Part shown: one piece after another, positions 42,841 through 55,800 of the stretch
Layout of the letters: every line of letters begins with the position of its first letter
Numbering within the stretch: the first letter of the stretch is position 1
Source of the DNA: Hermetia illucens
Lineage: Eukaryota > Arthropoda > Insecta > Diptera > Stratiomyidae
Assembly (NCBI RefSeq): GCF_905115235.1
Contig: NC_051851.1
Coordinates: 65,779,559 to 65,843,558 of the forward strand
Length of the DNA: 64,000 bases
Direction: 5' to 3'
Made by a program: the position numbers and the translations under genes
The notes under the pieces: generated by a model
Seen by the model: only the letters and a program-made list of their open reading frames with translations
What the model was told of the DNA's origin: nothing
The model's database searches: none

Positions 42841-44770
42841 TTATAGCTGTTCAAAAACTTCGTCCTCTAGACTCTCTTCCGAGTCTAAGTCAAATAACAC
42901 AGCTAATGTAATGACGCCGTTAGGTGGATCCCGGCTTTCAAGTGGTACTAGAAATCATAGAGAGGAGAAGCAGATTTAAATATCCTTTATTAATGTGCCC
43001 AAGCTCACCTGGTTCTCTATCCACCTGTACAATCTGTGAATGTTCGTGCCGTACATTAGGAGCGGCATCCAACCCGTTAGTAGAATCTGACGAACCATTT
43101 GATAGAGATCGTGCTTCGTGCATAGGATTTGGCAGCTGCTTACGAGTTTGGACTGCCGATTTTGAATCCGGATGACCATCCGTAGGTTGTGTTGAAGCCA
43201 CCCCCTCGTTTGACGGTGACGTCAAGGATGATAGGGGGGACGACGTGCTATCATCGTCTGTTGAATCTGTCGACCAGTTAGTTTGCTTAAGCGTGGGTTG
43301 CAGTGGAATATCGTATACAGTAACACTGCGAAGTAGAGGAGGCCTTCCCACTCGTTGCGTATGACATAATCCTGAAGGCCCCTCTCCGTACAAATTGGCC
43401 GAACCCCCTGAAGTTGCCGAAGTGGACGCTTTGTCCATTTCTAAGGAAGGCACGTTCGAATCTATGCTCGCTGCTGAGTCATGTCTCATTTTCTGTTCTG
43501 ATAACGACGAATCTGTTTCCTGGAATTGCAAAAATCGCCTCATATCTTCAGTTCCTACAATGAGTTGACGTTGAAAGTCGGCATCTGATGATGAACTTCT
43601 AGAGGGTGAATATGGTGTTGAATCTGAATTCGACGAAGATTTTCCTCGAGTTAGAGCAGCTTCGGTGTGTGTAGAAGATTCTCTCATTTGAAAAGCAGTT
43701 TCCTGAGGTGGAAGCGCTTCCCCTTGTGGAATTGCTTCCTGAAGTGGAACCGCTTCGATCTGGAACGGGGCTTCGCCGTATGAAGCCCTTCGCTCATGTG
43801 AAACAGCTTCTCCTGATACATCATCTTCGTTTTGTTGAGCTTTTGCTTTGGATGGTGGTGTTTCTCCGCATGGAGCCCCTTTCTTGTGTAGAATCACCTC
43901 CCCTTGCGGTACCGCTTCTTCATCTGGAACCGGCTTCTCGAGTGGAAACTTTTCTTTACGTGTTTTTATCCCTTCCTGTGAAGCTTTCCCGAGTAAACCT
44001 GCTTCTCCTTCCAAGCCTGCGCTTTCATGAGAAATCGGTAGTTCGTGTAAACCTATTTCTTCGTATGAATCTCCTTCTACCGGTGAAACTTCCTCATCTG
44101 AAGTGACGTCTGCAACTGGTTTCAGTCGTACGGGTATTGCAAATAACGCCTTTCCCAATCCCGAAGAAGTTGATCCTTCTGTAAATGAAGCTGATTTCTT
44201 CATGATCGCCTGGTTAATAGCCTCTGTCAAATCTGAAATTTTAATCAACTTTCTACCGTGGATTGTGTTAATTTCAATTTCGTCGCAATGACAGGAACTT
44301 GGACCTGCTACTGCAACTGGTTCAACTTGTGGCGGGGTTGCCTGTAATTCTGAATGCAATTGTTCAGATTGACTATTGCTGGAGGAAGCATACCAAGTCA
44401 AGAGGGACCTAATATGTTTGAATGTGTCTTGACTTGACAGTGACCGTTCCTTTGGGCTTTGTGCGGCATGTACATCAGCTTCATGTACGAATGACTTTGG
44501 GCGACGCGTCGAAGTGCCTGCTACTGCTGCACGTGGCTTGGGCTTATTGACCGCTTGCTTAGATTCTGATGAATCTTGTTCTTCCATCGCTCTTCGCCTA
44601 TATTCACCTCGAACTGGAACAGGCGCAGATGTAAGCGCAGATGAAGTAAGTGATTCCGTGGAACCGCGTCTACATGTACTTGCACGTCGGAATAATGAGA
44701 TAGGGCCTCTAACTATATTCCTTAATCGCCGCCACCATCTACGTGGCGTTGTATCTTCGGAGTCATCCAT
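42841..44770 (-). CDS. Gene C: two-exon member of the unrecognised family (622 aa)
   Basis: Exon 1 is 44,770-43,009 and exon 2 is 42,947-42,841. The 61-nt intron has ACCAG|GTGAGC and CCTCTCTATGATTTCTAG ends. Reading through it would instead end the protein within 16 residues. The start (MDDSEDTTPRRWWRRLRNIV) follows a 3' splice-like site by 17 nt. In order: Trp-Trp/basic block, SLFRRAS and STESL (to about residue 40); EADVHAAQSPKERS; CDEIEIN; helix DLTEAINQAIMKKSAS; a long region of Glu-Ala-rich units (GEAVSHE, IEAVPLQ, EAIPQGE); NSDSTPYSPSRSSSSD; DSAASIDSNVPSLEMD; NLYGEGPSGL; and, through exon 2, an acidic tail EESLEDEVFEQL. It is likely disordered and intracellular, with no signal peptide. 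The closest relative is gene D. Function unknown. Confidence 0.75.
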
Positions 44771-44787
44771 TGCTTCCAAATTAGTTT

Positions 44788-45345
44788 CTGAACAAAAGTT
44801 GAACATATTTAATTAATCCATCAGAGGATGAAATCACAATCAATGACACCTTGTCAGTCTGTTGATAAAAATTCCCTAAATTTGAGCACACTTCCTCAGC
44901 TACCAAAGTATAAGCCTCGCGAGTCACCTGGATCGCGGCAAAACTTATAAGATACGTTCGCCACTAACCACTAAGTTTCGTCCTGTTTCAGGGAAGCGTG
45001 TTATTAGTGGTTTGACACTTGGGCGTTCCTGGTGATCGTTTTTTTTTCAGACTCTTCGCACTTCATTAAATAAACACTAAATGTTTAAGTAGAAGACATT
45101 TTTTGCTCCTATAAATACTTAATCTGACAATGAACTAACTCCAGCAAGGCCATTAGAGAACCTTAACGGCTTTAACCTGACGAATGATATGACCATTTAT
45201 GTTATTTGCTATTGAAAACGGTAAAGCCTTAGCTTAGGTGAATGTTGCTATAAATTACGATGCCAGTGGAGAGTAGCCTAAGTTTTGTCCGCGCCAATAT
45301 ATGTACGCCAGTGGTGTCTGCCATGTTTCTCTTGTTTTGGGGGAA
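44788..45345 (-). promoter_or_regulatory. Conserved upstream region of gene C (5' UTR intron and promoter)
   Basis: This aligns with 60,307-60,850 upstream of gene D. Blocks are 'aatcaatgacaccttgtcagtctgttgata' (44,838-44,867), the 'aaataaacactaaatgttta' block, 'gcaaggccattagagaaccttaacggctt' (45,144-45,172) and 'gtggagagtagcctaagttttgtccgcgccaatat' (45,266-45,300). The last contains TTGGCGCG on the minus strand, an E2F-like word. The 3' splice-like AG is at 44,788-44,789. The transcription start is not determined. Confidence 0.5.
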
Positions 45346-45489
45346 TTAAATGCTATTTATTCAGTGCCTTTTTAAAGTTTTTTCTTTGTAATATCAGCAT
45401 GGACGATTTATTTGGGTTTATTGATTTCAGTCTTCAATTCGTATTTTGAATTGTGGACGCACTAAAGTACAAAAATATAATAATAATTA

Positions 45490-45935
45490 TTTCGCAGGTG
45501 GAAGTTAGAACAAGTTGGAAAACGGAACCGCCGTCATGTGTAGAAGGTTTTGTTGATTTTTCATGTAAGAATATTTGGTGTATATACGTTCAATACACCC
45601 GATATTCAATTCAATGTGGTACTGACCTTTTATCTCCTAGGGAATATAGTAGCAGGCAACATTGACCGACTATAACTTTGTTAGGAAGATCAGGATTTCC
45701 ACTAAACTTTCCAGTAAGCTGCTGCATATCAAATTCTATATTACTGCATTACGGATCTAGGATGAACTTAAAGGGGGTTTGTAGTAAATTTTCAAAATAT
45801 AATAATATACTGTTAGTAACATCATTCGAGCATATATTGTAAAGGAGGGTATTACAGGGCCTAGATGCCATATGCATGGACCACTAAAGTTTTTTTCAGA
45901 TTTTCCAGTTAGGTAGGTTTTGAGAGCGGACCCTT
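45490..45935 (-). repeat. Dispersed repeat R, inverted partial copy
   Basis: 'aacaagttggaaaacggaaccgccg', 'ggatgaacttaaagggggtttgtag' and 'ggcctagatgccatatgcatgg' are complements of repeat R landmarks in the correct inverted order. Confidence 0.6.
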
Positions 45936-45939
45936 AAAA

Positions 45940-46345
45940 TAATTGGCATTTTTCGAAAACCCCAGTGAGCATATTTCCGGATGCGGCAAGTGTCCTGAGT
46001 TCAAAAAGGCGGTAGGAAGGTATGAGATGGCGTATACGCCTTCAATTGCTATGTTTCTCCAAGTCTGACATAGGCTGAATTCGAGGACATGTTGGACAGA
46101 GTGGTTTTGGACATGGCCCATAGAATGGGGAAGCTTATTGATGAATGCAAGAGAATAGACGCTACATTAGCTAATGATAATCGGGTTATAATTTGTGCAA
46201 AGAGGGGTCCGGTTCGGTTGTGGATCTGACTTTTGTTAGCCCTTTACTAGCTCACGATGCGTCCCGGGACGTCAGTAAACAATACACCCACAAATCCTTG
46301 CAAACCAGGAGAACTGGAATGCAGATAACGACATAGTAGCACGGT
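45940..46345 (+). mobile_element. R1-like LINE fragment (end of ORF1 and endonuclease)
   Basis: The plus-strand frames give CGKCPEFKKAVGRYEM (compare SGKCPEFRKALTAIRK of the R1-like element at 39,480-39,540), a decayed endonuclease segment, then VVDLTFVSPLLAHDASRDVS, the conserved end of the AP-endonuclease domain. It is strongly deleted. Confidence 0.6.
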
Positions 46346-47034
46346 CTCAGTGCAGGTTGAGAGAGGCAGAGGAGACGAGAAAGCCCGGTTGCGAATGTAA
46401 TCAATGGACAAGGGGGGAAGTTAGAGATGTGTCCACCCCGCGACGAAATACTTGCGGTGGTTCCTCGGGGAAGGAGACAGGAGTTAGGGGGTGGTTTTAG
46501 TGGGTGAAAATCCCACACGCACTGGCACAGGTGTACAATTGTCTTTGAAAGATATCTTCCTCCGGAAAAAAAGACGGATAGACAGGCAATTAACCGATTT
46601 TAGTAACGTTTTGTCTGTAACGAAACCTTAAAAAAGTAGTTAGGAAAAGGAAGTTAGAAGAAAGATGAACAATTTAGAAGCCTCAGTATAATTGGTCCTA
46701 CATATTACATTCATGGCATGAACCAAGATCTGAGAAAATTCTTGAGATCATCCATAGCAGGGGTTCAGTTTCTTCCTTCATTTATGTGTATTTATTCATT
46801 CATTTCTGTAAGTGGGCAACATACATCTAAATTTCAGCTATATATTGCCTCCAGATGAGAAGAAACTAAATCACAATCCACATTAATAGCCAGATTTCTA
46901 CGAAATGTTGCTGTACTATGCGCACAGATGGCATTACTAGTACTAAATCCATATGATTTTTAATTAACCCTAACCTTCAAAAGTCAGAGAGCTGTCGGAC
47001 TATTAATTTGTGGAATAGAGCATTTTGAGTGAAG
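46346..47034. other. Unassigned DNA
   Basis: 46,350-46,560 may still belong to the R1-like fragment, but no motif is clear. 46,560-47,034 is AT-rich with nothing recognised. Confidence 0.4.
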
Positions 47035-48840
47035 CATTATTATTATTGTTACGGGAAAGTCGCACCGCGTCCTTAAAGACCTATTGTGCCCCTTTTACTG
47101 GTTATAGTGTACCTATTTAATCATAGTATCTCAAACAGGCCTATAACCGTCAGAAACTTTAGTATGTTCCCTTTTTCCAGATCTTTCAGCTTTGCATCTG
47201 GTATTAAGTGTTTTCCCAGATGCCTCAACATACTTTGCATAAGTGCCGGACACTGTCCCAGAACGTGTATAGAGGTTTCGTCATACTCCTCACAAAACCT
47301 GCAGGCCCGTAGGTATCCCTAGCTTCCCTAGGTGATAGTTCAGCCAACAATGGCCAGTGAGAATTCCCACTATGATTCGGAGGTTCTTTTTAGTGAGGTT
47401 TAAGCAATCCTTTCTGGGTATAGGTTCGTAGCCCCCAATAAGCACCCTGGACTGCTCCATTCCTGGAAGGCCAGCCCAGAATAGTTCACTCAACCGCTCC
47501 TCTTCATTTCTTAGATTCATAGTCATGAAACCGTTTCCGATTCCACAGAAGGGTCCGCTGCCTGGGCCTGAAACCCAAAGTATCTAGACCTCGTTGGACA
47601 AGCCGAGTGTATTCAGTCTCTCCAGACATTCCCACGCCAGTTTAGAGTTCACCTGGTTTGACCTAAGTGCCTTAATCGCTGCTTGGCTATCGATGATAAT
47701 AGCTATGTTCTGCCCCCTGTAATTCCTTTGCAGATTAAAGGAGGCACATTTGTCTATGGCGTATATTTCCGCCTGGAATATGCTAATGTACCTGCCCATT
47801 GGCTCAAAGTTCATTTTTCTTGGACCAATGATACCGGCACCCGCTCCATCTGCTGTGAGGGATCCGTCAGTGTACCAAATAATCAGTTGCTGGTTTAAGC
47901 CGTATGTCGCAGCCACGCTCTCCCAGTTTGCCTTGTTACTCCAACGTGTTTCAAACTTCTTATTGAAGTGAAACCTCGTTGTCACGTTATCCCTTGGTAT
48001 CAGTAACTCGGGATACCGCCTAGAAAGAATATTAATCTTCCTTCGGTGTAGGCACCTCCCCGCCACACTTATACTGCCGGCCATCCTGAATATTGATCTC
48101 CTTGCCTCTGCATCTGTATGTGCAGATGAAGAGGGGTTAATACCAGAAGGACCTCCAGGGATGCCGTTGGGCATGTCCTCATTGCCCCACTGATACACAC
48201 CAAAGCAAGCCTTTGGAGCTTATGTAATTCCCTGGCTTGTGTGCTGAGTTCGGTTCTTTCTGCCCAGATTACCGCTCCATAGATATTCATTGGCCTTACT
48301 ATTGCAGTATATATCCAAAGTAGTATTTTCGGACTACAACCCCATTTTTTTCCTGCTATGGATCTGCAAGTCATCAGAGCCCTCGTGGCTTTCCGACAAG
48401 CGTTTCCGACATGTGTCTTGCAGAGTAATTTTTGGTCTAGAGTAATTCCCAAATATTTGACCTCTGCTTCTCGTTTCACCTACATATCATGTAATCTTAT
48501 GGCTCTCAGGTGATCAAGCTTACGCCTCCTAGTGAATGGTAGTATGGTGGTTTTGGCTGGATTGATCCGCAGTCCCACCTTCCTGCACCAGGCACTAGTT
48601 ACCCTTAGTCCAGTTTGGATTCGTCCGCGTAACCCTGGACTTATATTCCAGTATTTGTTAACATGTCCAGGAGTTCATTCACTACCATACTTCACATCAG
48701 CGGCGATAGTACCCCACTATGGAAAGCGGTGAGTGGTGTTCATGACAATAGAATTTGTACCTGTCGGTACTTCTATTTGCGTGCTTTCTAGCATTTTGCC
48801 CATCCAGAATGCCAGGGTGTTTCCAACTCCTTTGCGGCTG
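47035..48840 (-). mobile_element. RNase H-type LINE (I-like) copy with RT end, RNase H and 3' tail
   Basis: The minus strand carries the end of the RT and thumb region (48,479-48,069: EVKYLGITLDQKLLCKTHV, SPKILLWIYTAIVRPMNIYG). An RNase H domain follows at 48,198-47,584 with the three acidic motifs LIIWYTDGSLTADGAGAGI, IFQAEIYAIDKCA and IAIIIDSQAAIKAL. Then comes a C-terminal segment (LSELFWAGLPGMEQSRVLIG, LTKKNLRIIVGILTGHCWLNY). The 3' end at about 47,036 has an (AAT)n-type tail on the element strand. A cellular-type RNase H in a LINE is typical of the I/Loa/Outcast group. The copy has several frameshifts. A second copy is at 25,795-26,760. Confidence 0.8.
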
Positions 48841-49145
48841 TTAGTTTAAAGTAAATCGATAATAAAGAATTTCGTGTGTCAATAACGCATTGCTTTTTGG
48901 CGAGAAAAAATACCATTGAAGCCAAATCTTGGCTTGGGAAACACTTTGCACCATGATAATCAAACTTTGGGAAATACTTTGCCAAGTTCTCGCTGCTGTT
49001 GCTAGCTGGAAAGAAATTTGCGCCCATGAAATGGTAATCGCCGAAACTGAGGCCAATTTTGAGATTAAAGATAAAGAGTACTATAAAAATGGTATCGAAA
49101 AATTGTATGACCGCTTTAATCGTATCATATCGCCCTGAGATGGGT
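48841..49145. other. Unassigned DNA
   Basis: Overlapping frames on both strands (for example WKEICAHEMVIAETEANFEI on plus at 49,010-49,070) show no family resemblance. This may be the 5' untranslated part of the RTE-1 copy that follows. Confidence 0.35.
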
Positions 49146-51196
49146 CGTTAAATCACACGCTATGTATAAGGCCTATTTAGACATAGCGAGATTCTTTTCC
49201 GTCGTTGTGTCAGCATATTTCCTACCAAATGGTGTATTTGGCTTCGTCATGGTTCTCTTCCGTGTCATCACTTCGCATTTGGCTAACGCTCAAGCAGAAT
49301 AGCCCCTGGACGCGGCCGTCTAGGATATCGCCACCATTCGCCTAATAACAACCATGTGATTCCTTCTAAACTTTCCAAAGCTGTGCGTGTGTTGGGTTTC
49401 AACTGACCAGTAGCGTACTTATCACGAACTCCGTCGAGCGGAGAAGCGACTTCACAGACGTAAAAAGGAAGCCTGGGAGAACCAACATGTCTGTAAACTA
49501 GAAAAGTACAGGCAGCAACTGCACCAGGCGCGGAAGTTTTACCAGCAAGTCAGCAGGATGAAGCCTTATACACCTCGATGTTCATCCTGCTGAGACAAAG
49601 AGGGAAATCTGATCTCCGACAGAATGGGCATATTGGAGTGATGGGTTGAGTACTTTGATGTGCTACTGAACAAGCAGAACATCGGCGAGTTGGAGGTCCC
49701 GCTAACTGAAGACGACGGATGAATACTGACACCACCAAGTTTAGGAGAAACAGCCCGTGCAATTCATCGGCTAAAAAATGATAAGTCGCCAGAAGCCGAT
49801 GGAATTACAGCCGAATTGGTTAAATATGGAGGCGACCAGTTACACCAACTGGTTCATCAACTTGCGCTCAGCAAATCAATGCCTGACGATTGGCAAAGAG
49901 ACATTATCTGTCTCATACATAAAAAGGGAGATATCACACAGTGCAGCAATTAAAGAGGTATCACGTTGCTGAGTACCATCTATAAGATATTCTCCTAGTC
50001 TTGCTAGGCCGGATAGCCCCATACGCCCAGAACATCATTGGCCCATACCAAAGAGGCTTCACTCCAGGCAAATCAGCAACAGATCAGATTTTCTCTCTGT
50101 GGCAAGCGATGGAAAAACTGTTGGAATATGGACAACAGTTGCACCATCTATTCATCGACTTTAGAGCCACCTATGATAGCATAGCCAAGGTAAAACTGTA
50201 CACGGCGACGAGAGGATTCGGTATCCCGACGAAATAATAAGACTGACTATGCTGACCCTGACCAATGTGCGAGGCCAGATAAAAGCAGCAGGATCACTCT
50301 CAAGACCATTCGACATCAACAACGGTCTACGACAAGGGGATGCCCTATCATGCTCCTCTTTAACCTGGCCCTGGAGATTGTGATCCGTGATGTTGAGGTA
50401 AATGCAAGAGGTACGATCCTCTTTAAGTCCACCCAAATACTATGCCTATGCTGACGATATCGAATCATGGGAAGAATCACCCGAGATGTACAAACTGCCT
50501 TCATCCAGATTGAGCAGGCGGCGCGAAATCTTGGGCTGCACATCAATGAGGGCAAGACAAAATATATGGTGGCAACGTCAGCACCGACAAACAACCAACC
50601 AACAACATCAAACCGCACTGGTCAAAAAGGAAGAATAAAGATAGGAGATAACAACTTTGAAACCGTTGATAATTTCTCCTATCTAGGGTCGAAAATCACA
50701 ACCGATAACAGCTACGATGATGAAATCCGCGCACGGTTGTTGTCAGCCAACAGAACCTAACTTGGGTTCTTAGCGAGATAAATTGCGAACTCTTGGCCGA
50801 GTTCGAGAGAAAAGTCCTGCGAAGAATTTTTGGCCCCCTACTTTAGGATGGACGATTCCGTAGCTTACAAAATGGCGAAATCTATGAGCGATACCATGAC
50901 CGTGCGGTTGTGGATAAAATCCGGCTCAATAGGTTACGGTGGGCGGGTCACGTAAATCCGTATGGATGAGGATGATCTAGCCCGGAAAGTCAATAAGGGC
51001 AATATCAATGGTAGGAAAAGAAGACGAGGCAGACCCTGCCTAAGATGGAGCGATGGCGTGGGCCAGGATGCCAGACAGCTTTTAGGGATATCGAATTGGT
51101 GGACCTCGGCACAAAACCGGGATGTCTGGAGTTCCTTATTAAGGCAGGCCTAGACCGGATACCGGTTATTGCGCCGTTGATGATGATGATGATGAG
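49146..51196 (+). mobile_element. RTE-1 LINE copy with RT domain and (GAT)n tail
   Basis: This is the best plus-strand copy. In order: region before the RT (49,430-49,800), RT start (KKGDIT, LGRIAPYAQNIIGPYQRGFT), SATDQIFSLWQAMEKLLEYG, LHHLFIDFRATYDSI (motif A), the YADDI motif at about 50,447-50,462, LGLHINEGKTKYMVATSAPT, DNFSYLGSKITTDNSYDDEI, a deleted segment, HVNPYG/RMDEDDLARKV, RGRPCLRWSDGVGQDARQLL and NWWTSAQNRDVWSSLLRQA. The 3' end is 'ttgatgatgatgatgatga' at 51,179-51,196. There are several frameshifts and a deletion at about 50,758. It directly adjoins LINE-3. Confidence 0.85.
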
Positions 51197-51199
51197 TAC

Positions 51200-52842
51200 A
51201 TTGAGCACACCACGATCAGCAATCATTTTAGGAATTGTCTCCTAGACGTACGTAACAAGAGAGGTGTTTGCTTACGTGTTGTTCCCGCCACTACCCGCAA
51301 GGTTGGAAAGCTGCGAGCCTTTAAGTTCAACATCGACCCTTTGTATGATACAACTCGCTCGACAGTGGGAGAGCTATCTTTCTGACCGGACGGCAGATAT
51401 ATTGAGTAATCCGCCTGAGATATCGGTGAGCATTAGACTGCCATAAAAAATGATTTGTTCTGGGGTGCTACACAGGTAGTCGGCCTCCTCCCGACGGGGG
51501 CTCATAAGATCTGGCTGACTGCGAAATTGTTGAAGCGGATCGATGAATGGAAGGTTCTATTGATCGGTCCGAGTAATGGAGGGCGTGACGCGTTCGAACT
51601 CCGATACCGAGCGAAGTCCATCGTAGTGTACGCTGCGACAATAGAGAATTTGCTATTGCGCTGGTCAGGAAAGCGGAAGATGCTGAAGGACGCAATAATT
51701 TTAGAAATGTATCACGAAAGAGCTTGCATGTGGCCGCAAATCTTTCGATGGTGCGTAACATGCGGATACTGATTGATCCTCGAAGCAGAAGACAAATCAT
51801 TTTGGCCATCAATGCAGTCAAAAGGAGTAAAACCTGCTGGCTTGACGGTCCCTCCCAGAGTTATATATTGCTGCACCTTGAATTACTGCAGATCTGCTAC
51901 TTTCACTCGAACGGAAATCTTGTGAATCCCAGACCTTTCCCAAAGAGTGGACGAAGGGGATGATCGTTAAGATTCCAAAGAAAGAGAGCCGTGCCCCTCA
52001 CTGTCGTAAAACTAAAGGCAAAATAATTCCAGAACGCATCAAAGAGAATCTCTTAAGAGCTTGATTGACAAAGAGTAGGCTGGTTCCCAATCCTGCATTC
52101 ACCACATCAACATCCTATGAATCATTTTGGAAGAATGCATGGAGTTAAGATTTTGGCTTCACCTGCCCTTCATCTATTTCGAGAAAACTGTCGATAGGGA
52201 ACAGGAAGTGTATTTGGAATGCTCTACGCAAGTGGGACATTCCGGAGAAACTAATAGCTATTATTAGAGCGACATATGATGGCTTAAAAAAATGTCAGGT
52301 GGTGCACCGAGGTAAAATTTCGAAGAATTTTGAGGTCCAGAGCGGAGTCCGCCAGGGTTGCATCCTGTCACCGATATTATTTCTTCTTATTATCGGCGAC
52401 GTTCTTCATGCTACTCTGTCCGGAGGACGTGGGGGAATTGAATGGACGAAGACATCTTACTTCAAACACCTCGACTACTCTGATGACATCCTTGGCCAAT
52501 GGCTCTGAATTTAGAACAAGCGGCAAGTAGAGTCGGACTAAAGATAAACGCCAACAAAACCAAAGTTCTCAGTTTGACCCCCCGAAGGCCAAAGTGGCAA
52601 TGGATAAGTCATATAATGAAGAGGGACTACAATTGCATTGCTGGATAAGCCATGCAGTGGAATTCACTCTTCCAAAATGGCCGACAAGTGAATCGCCTCA
52701 AAGGCAAGTGGCGAAGGACTGTAGAGAAGGAGTGCCCGTATGTCAGGAAATCGTGGCGGAACTGCAGCGCATTTCAAGTAACTGTGAACGATAGCGCGAA
52801 TATGTGTTTGACGCGCTATATGCCACCAAGGAGCAAACATAT
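51200..52842 (+). mobile_element. LINE-3 copy, nearly to its 3' end
   Basis: Coding pieces in order: VVGLLPTGAHKIWLTAKLLK region; VSRKSLHVAANLSMVRNMRIL; the pre-RT and RT start (52,000-52,145); KCQVVHRGKISKNFEVQSG, VRQGCILSPILF (RT motif), KHLDYSDDILG (catalytic YADD altered to YSDD); EQAASRVGLKINANKTKVLS; and the C-terminal WNSLFQNGRQVNRLKGKWRR and SWRNCSAFQVTVND. It ends 'gccaccaaggagcaaac' followed by an AT tract (52,843-52,853), which carries the next element. The clade is uncertain (an RTE/CR1-like C-terminus). The copy is frameshifted and inactive. Confidence 0.75.
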
Positions 52843-52853
52843 ATATATATATA
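52843..52853. repeat. (TA)n tract at the 5' border of the R4/Dong-like element
   Basis: 'atatatatata', matched by 'tatatatatatat' at about 56,043-56,055 on the other side of the element, as expected if the element landed in a TA microsatellite. Confidence 0.75.
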
Positions 52854-55800
52854 GGGAGACCTAGGCGTTGTATGGTTTGGACGAACCAACTGAACGAATT
52901 TATCGTCCGCGCCTATTGCCGTGTCACGGATTTGGAACGGAATCCATCAAGGTACAGACACCGATTCCATGACGCGTTCATAACCCGCTTCCCGGAACTA
53001 AGTCATATTCCGGAGCAGAACGTTGTCAATCAATACCGGGTAATAGTGAAAAATAATCGAGTTGCCCTACCAACTAGCCAACAAATTTTCCACGAAGTTT
53101 CACTTAAGCTCGGTCTGGAGTCACGAACTTACCGGACTGAACAAAGGAGCAACACGAATACTCCACTTATAAGGCACTCCATGAACCCAGTAATCAGGAG
53201 AAGCTTAGTGACTGGGAATTTCGACCCAATTTATAATGAGGCTTTGACCGCATTCCAGGTCGCATTCACAGAGTATGCTGAGATTCTCCCAGACGCTAGG
53301 CCAAAGATCCCAAAGCTGAAAGAGTCGAAAAGTTGAGAAAGGAGATTGGTCGTGTCACGCAAGCACTCCTTGGAAATCCATCGCCAAGAGTGCACAGATG
53401 CTTTACGAACATCATTGGAAACTACCATCTGTCCAATGATATGCCAATCGAAGAAATCCTCGAGGTGCTGAAGCAGAAACTTGCGGTATACTCCAATCGC
53501 ATCCGTAGGTATCCAAAAAAGCCTTCAGCGAAGAACAGACAACACCAACGGGTATTCTACAAAAATTTCACCAACTCAGGTAGGAAAAGTAACCTCGATC
53601 TGGATCAGACTGAAAACTTCTGGATAAGTGTTTGGAGCGAATCCAGCCGTGGCAATTTAGAAGCAGCGTGGCTCCCGCACCTTACGCGTTCATACGAGGC
53701 CCTCCTCGAAATGACCATGCCTGACGCAACTGAAGTCGACGTAGAAACAGCCCTTGACAAGGTAGGTAACTGGAAGGCGCCAGGAGTTGACAAGATTCAC
53801 AACTTCTGGCTAAAGTGGTTCAAGAGCACTCACAGGATATTGGCAATTCCACAATTTTTCACCAAGGGGATAACTTTCCTCATCCCCAAGGAACAGGGTG
53901 CCTCTTGCCCGCCAAAATGTCGACCAATTACTTGTCTTCCTACCATCTACAAGGTCTTCACTTCAGTTCTGTGCGCAAACATCTCAAAACATTTTGATGT
54001 TTATAAATTGATAGCTGAGGAGCAAAAAGGATGCGCAAAAGACTCCCGAGGCTGCAAAGAACAGCTTATAATCGATACGGTAGCTGTAAAGCAGGCTGTC
54101 CATCAAAAACGAAACTTCTCGACAGCCTCCATCGATTATAAATCAGCCTTTGACTCCATATCACATTCGTGGTTACTACAAGTGTTACGCTTGTATAAAA
54201 TCAACCCGAATGTCGTTCTTCTACTGAGAACAGTAATGAAGAATTGGAGCACGAAGCTATCGGTATCCTCACAAACATCAGGAGAGATACCAATCAGGCG
54301 TGGCACTTTCCAAAGCGACTCTCTAAGCCCACTGTGGTTTTGTTTGGCTTTGAATTCGCTATCCCATCTTTTGCATGAAAGCAAATACGGGTTCCAAGTC
54401 AAGCATGGCATGTTGTCGAAATGTACCTTAAGCCATTTAATGTACATTGATGACATCAATTTGTATGCCAAAGATGAGAACCAATTTCGCTCCTTGCTAG
54501 ACATCACCATTCAGTTCAGCAGGGATATCGGCATGCAGTTGGGTTTGGAGAAATTTCGCATAAAAACAATTGTTGGGGGAAAACACACCGACAACGAAGG
54601 ATACAACCAAAATAACATCCGAATTGAGGGCATGGATTCGGACGACGTGTACAAATACCTCGGCATATTGCAAGCGACAACACCTGCTGTGGCAATAATT
54701 AAATCTAAGTTGCTGGGGGAATTTGAACGGCGTCTGGATCTTGTCCTTAAAACTGAGCCGTACGGGAAAAATAAAATCATGGCAATCAACACCTTCGCCA
54801 TTCCCGTCCTTCTATACACTTTCGGTGTGATACAGTGGAGTAATACTGATTTAGAATCTGTCAATAGACAGGTAAGGGTAGTTCTTGCAAACAACAACAT
54901 GCACAATAGAGCTGCCGAAAAATTGAGGATCACCATCCCACGTCATCAAGGAGGAAGGGGGGGTACTTGATTTAAAAACGTTGCACTACAATCAAGTGAG
55001 TTTTTCTATGAGAAACAATCCTCTAGCCAAATACATCAGGCTACCGTCATGGCAGATAATAAATTATCTCCTTTGAATCTTACTTCAGTCCAACAGAAGA
55101 TCGACATGTGTATAGAGAAACCCATTCACGGAGGTCATATAAAAAAATTTGTTGTTGTCAGGCATTGACATCGAAGCCTCCAACAAATGGTTGACAAATG
55201 GCGTACTTTTCTATGAGACCGAAGCATTCCTTACTTCAATTCAGGATGCTTCGCTCCCAACAAAAAATTATAAACGGTACATTCTTCATGACTGCTCAAT
55301 CATCAACTCCAGTTGTAGGTTATGCAACTGTGAAGAGGAGACCATCCAGCACATAACATCTGCGTGCAGGATGTTGAGCAGTAACGAGTACACCAATCTC
55401 TCCGTCTTTCTCCGTCTGCAAGATTCTCCATCAAAACCTTGCGTTGAAGTATAACTTAGTGGCAACCTACCATCCTTACTATAAGTATACTCCGATCTAG
55501 TTCTGCTTCTGAAGGAAGAACGAACGTGCTTTATAATCGATGTAGCCGTACCGTTGGACCGGAACACTGTTGAAAAACAGCACGAAAAAATCCGGAACGG
55601 CAGACGATATGAAGCAGACTTGGAGACTACAAAAGATCGAAGTAGTCCCAGTAGTAATTTCGGCGACGGGATTATTCCCGCAGAACTTACATAAAGCGCT
55701 GAAAACGCTCTATTTTAGGGCTGGACTATACATACTATACATACATGCAACCTGTGCTATAGTCCGAAGAGTCCTGTCCGATAACAGTCTGACCTAATGG

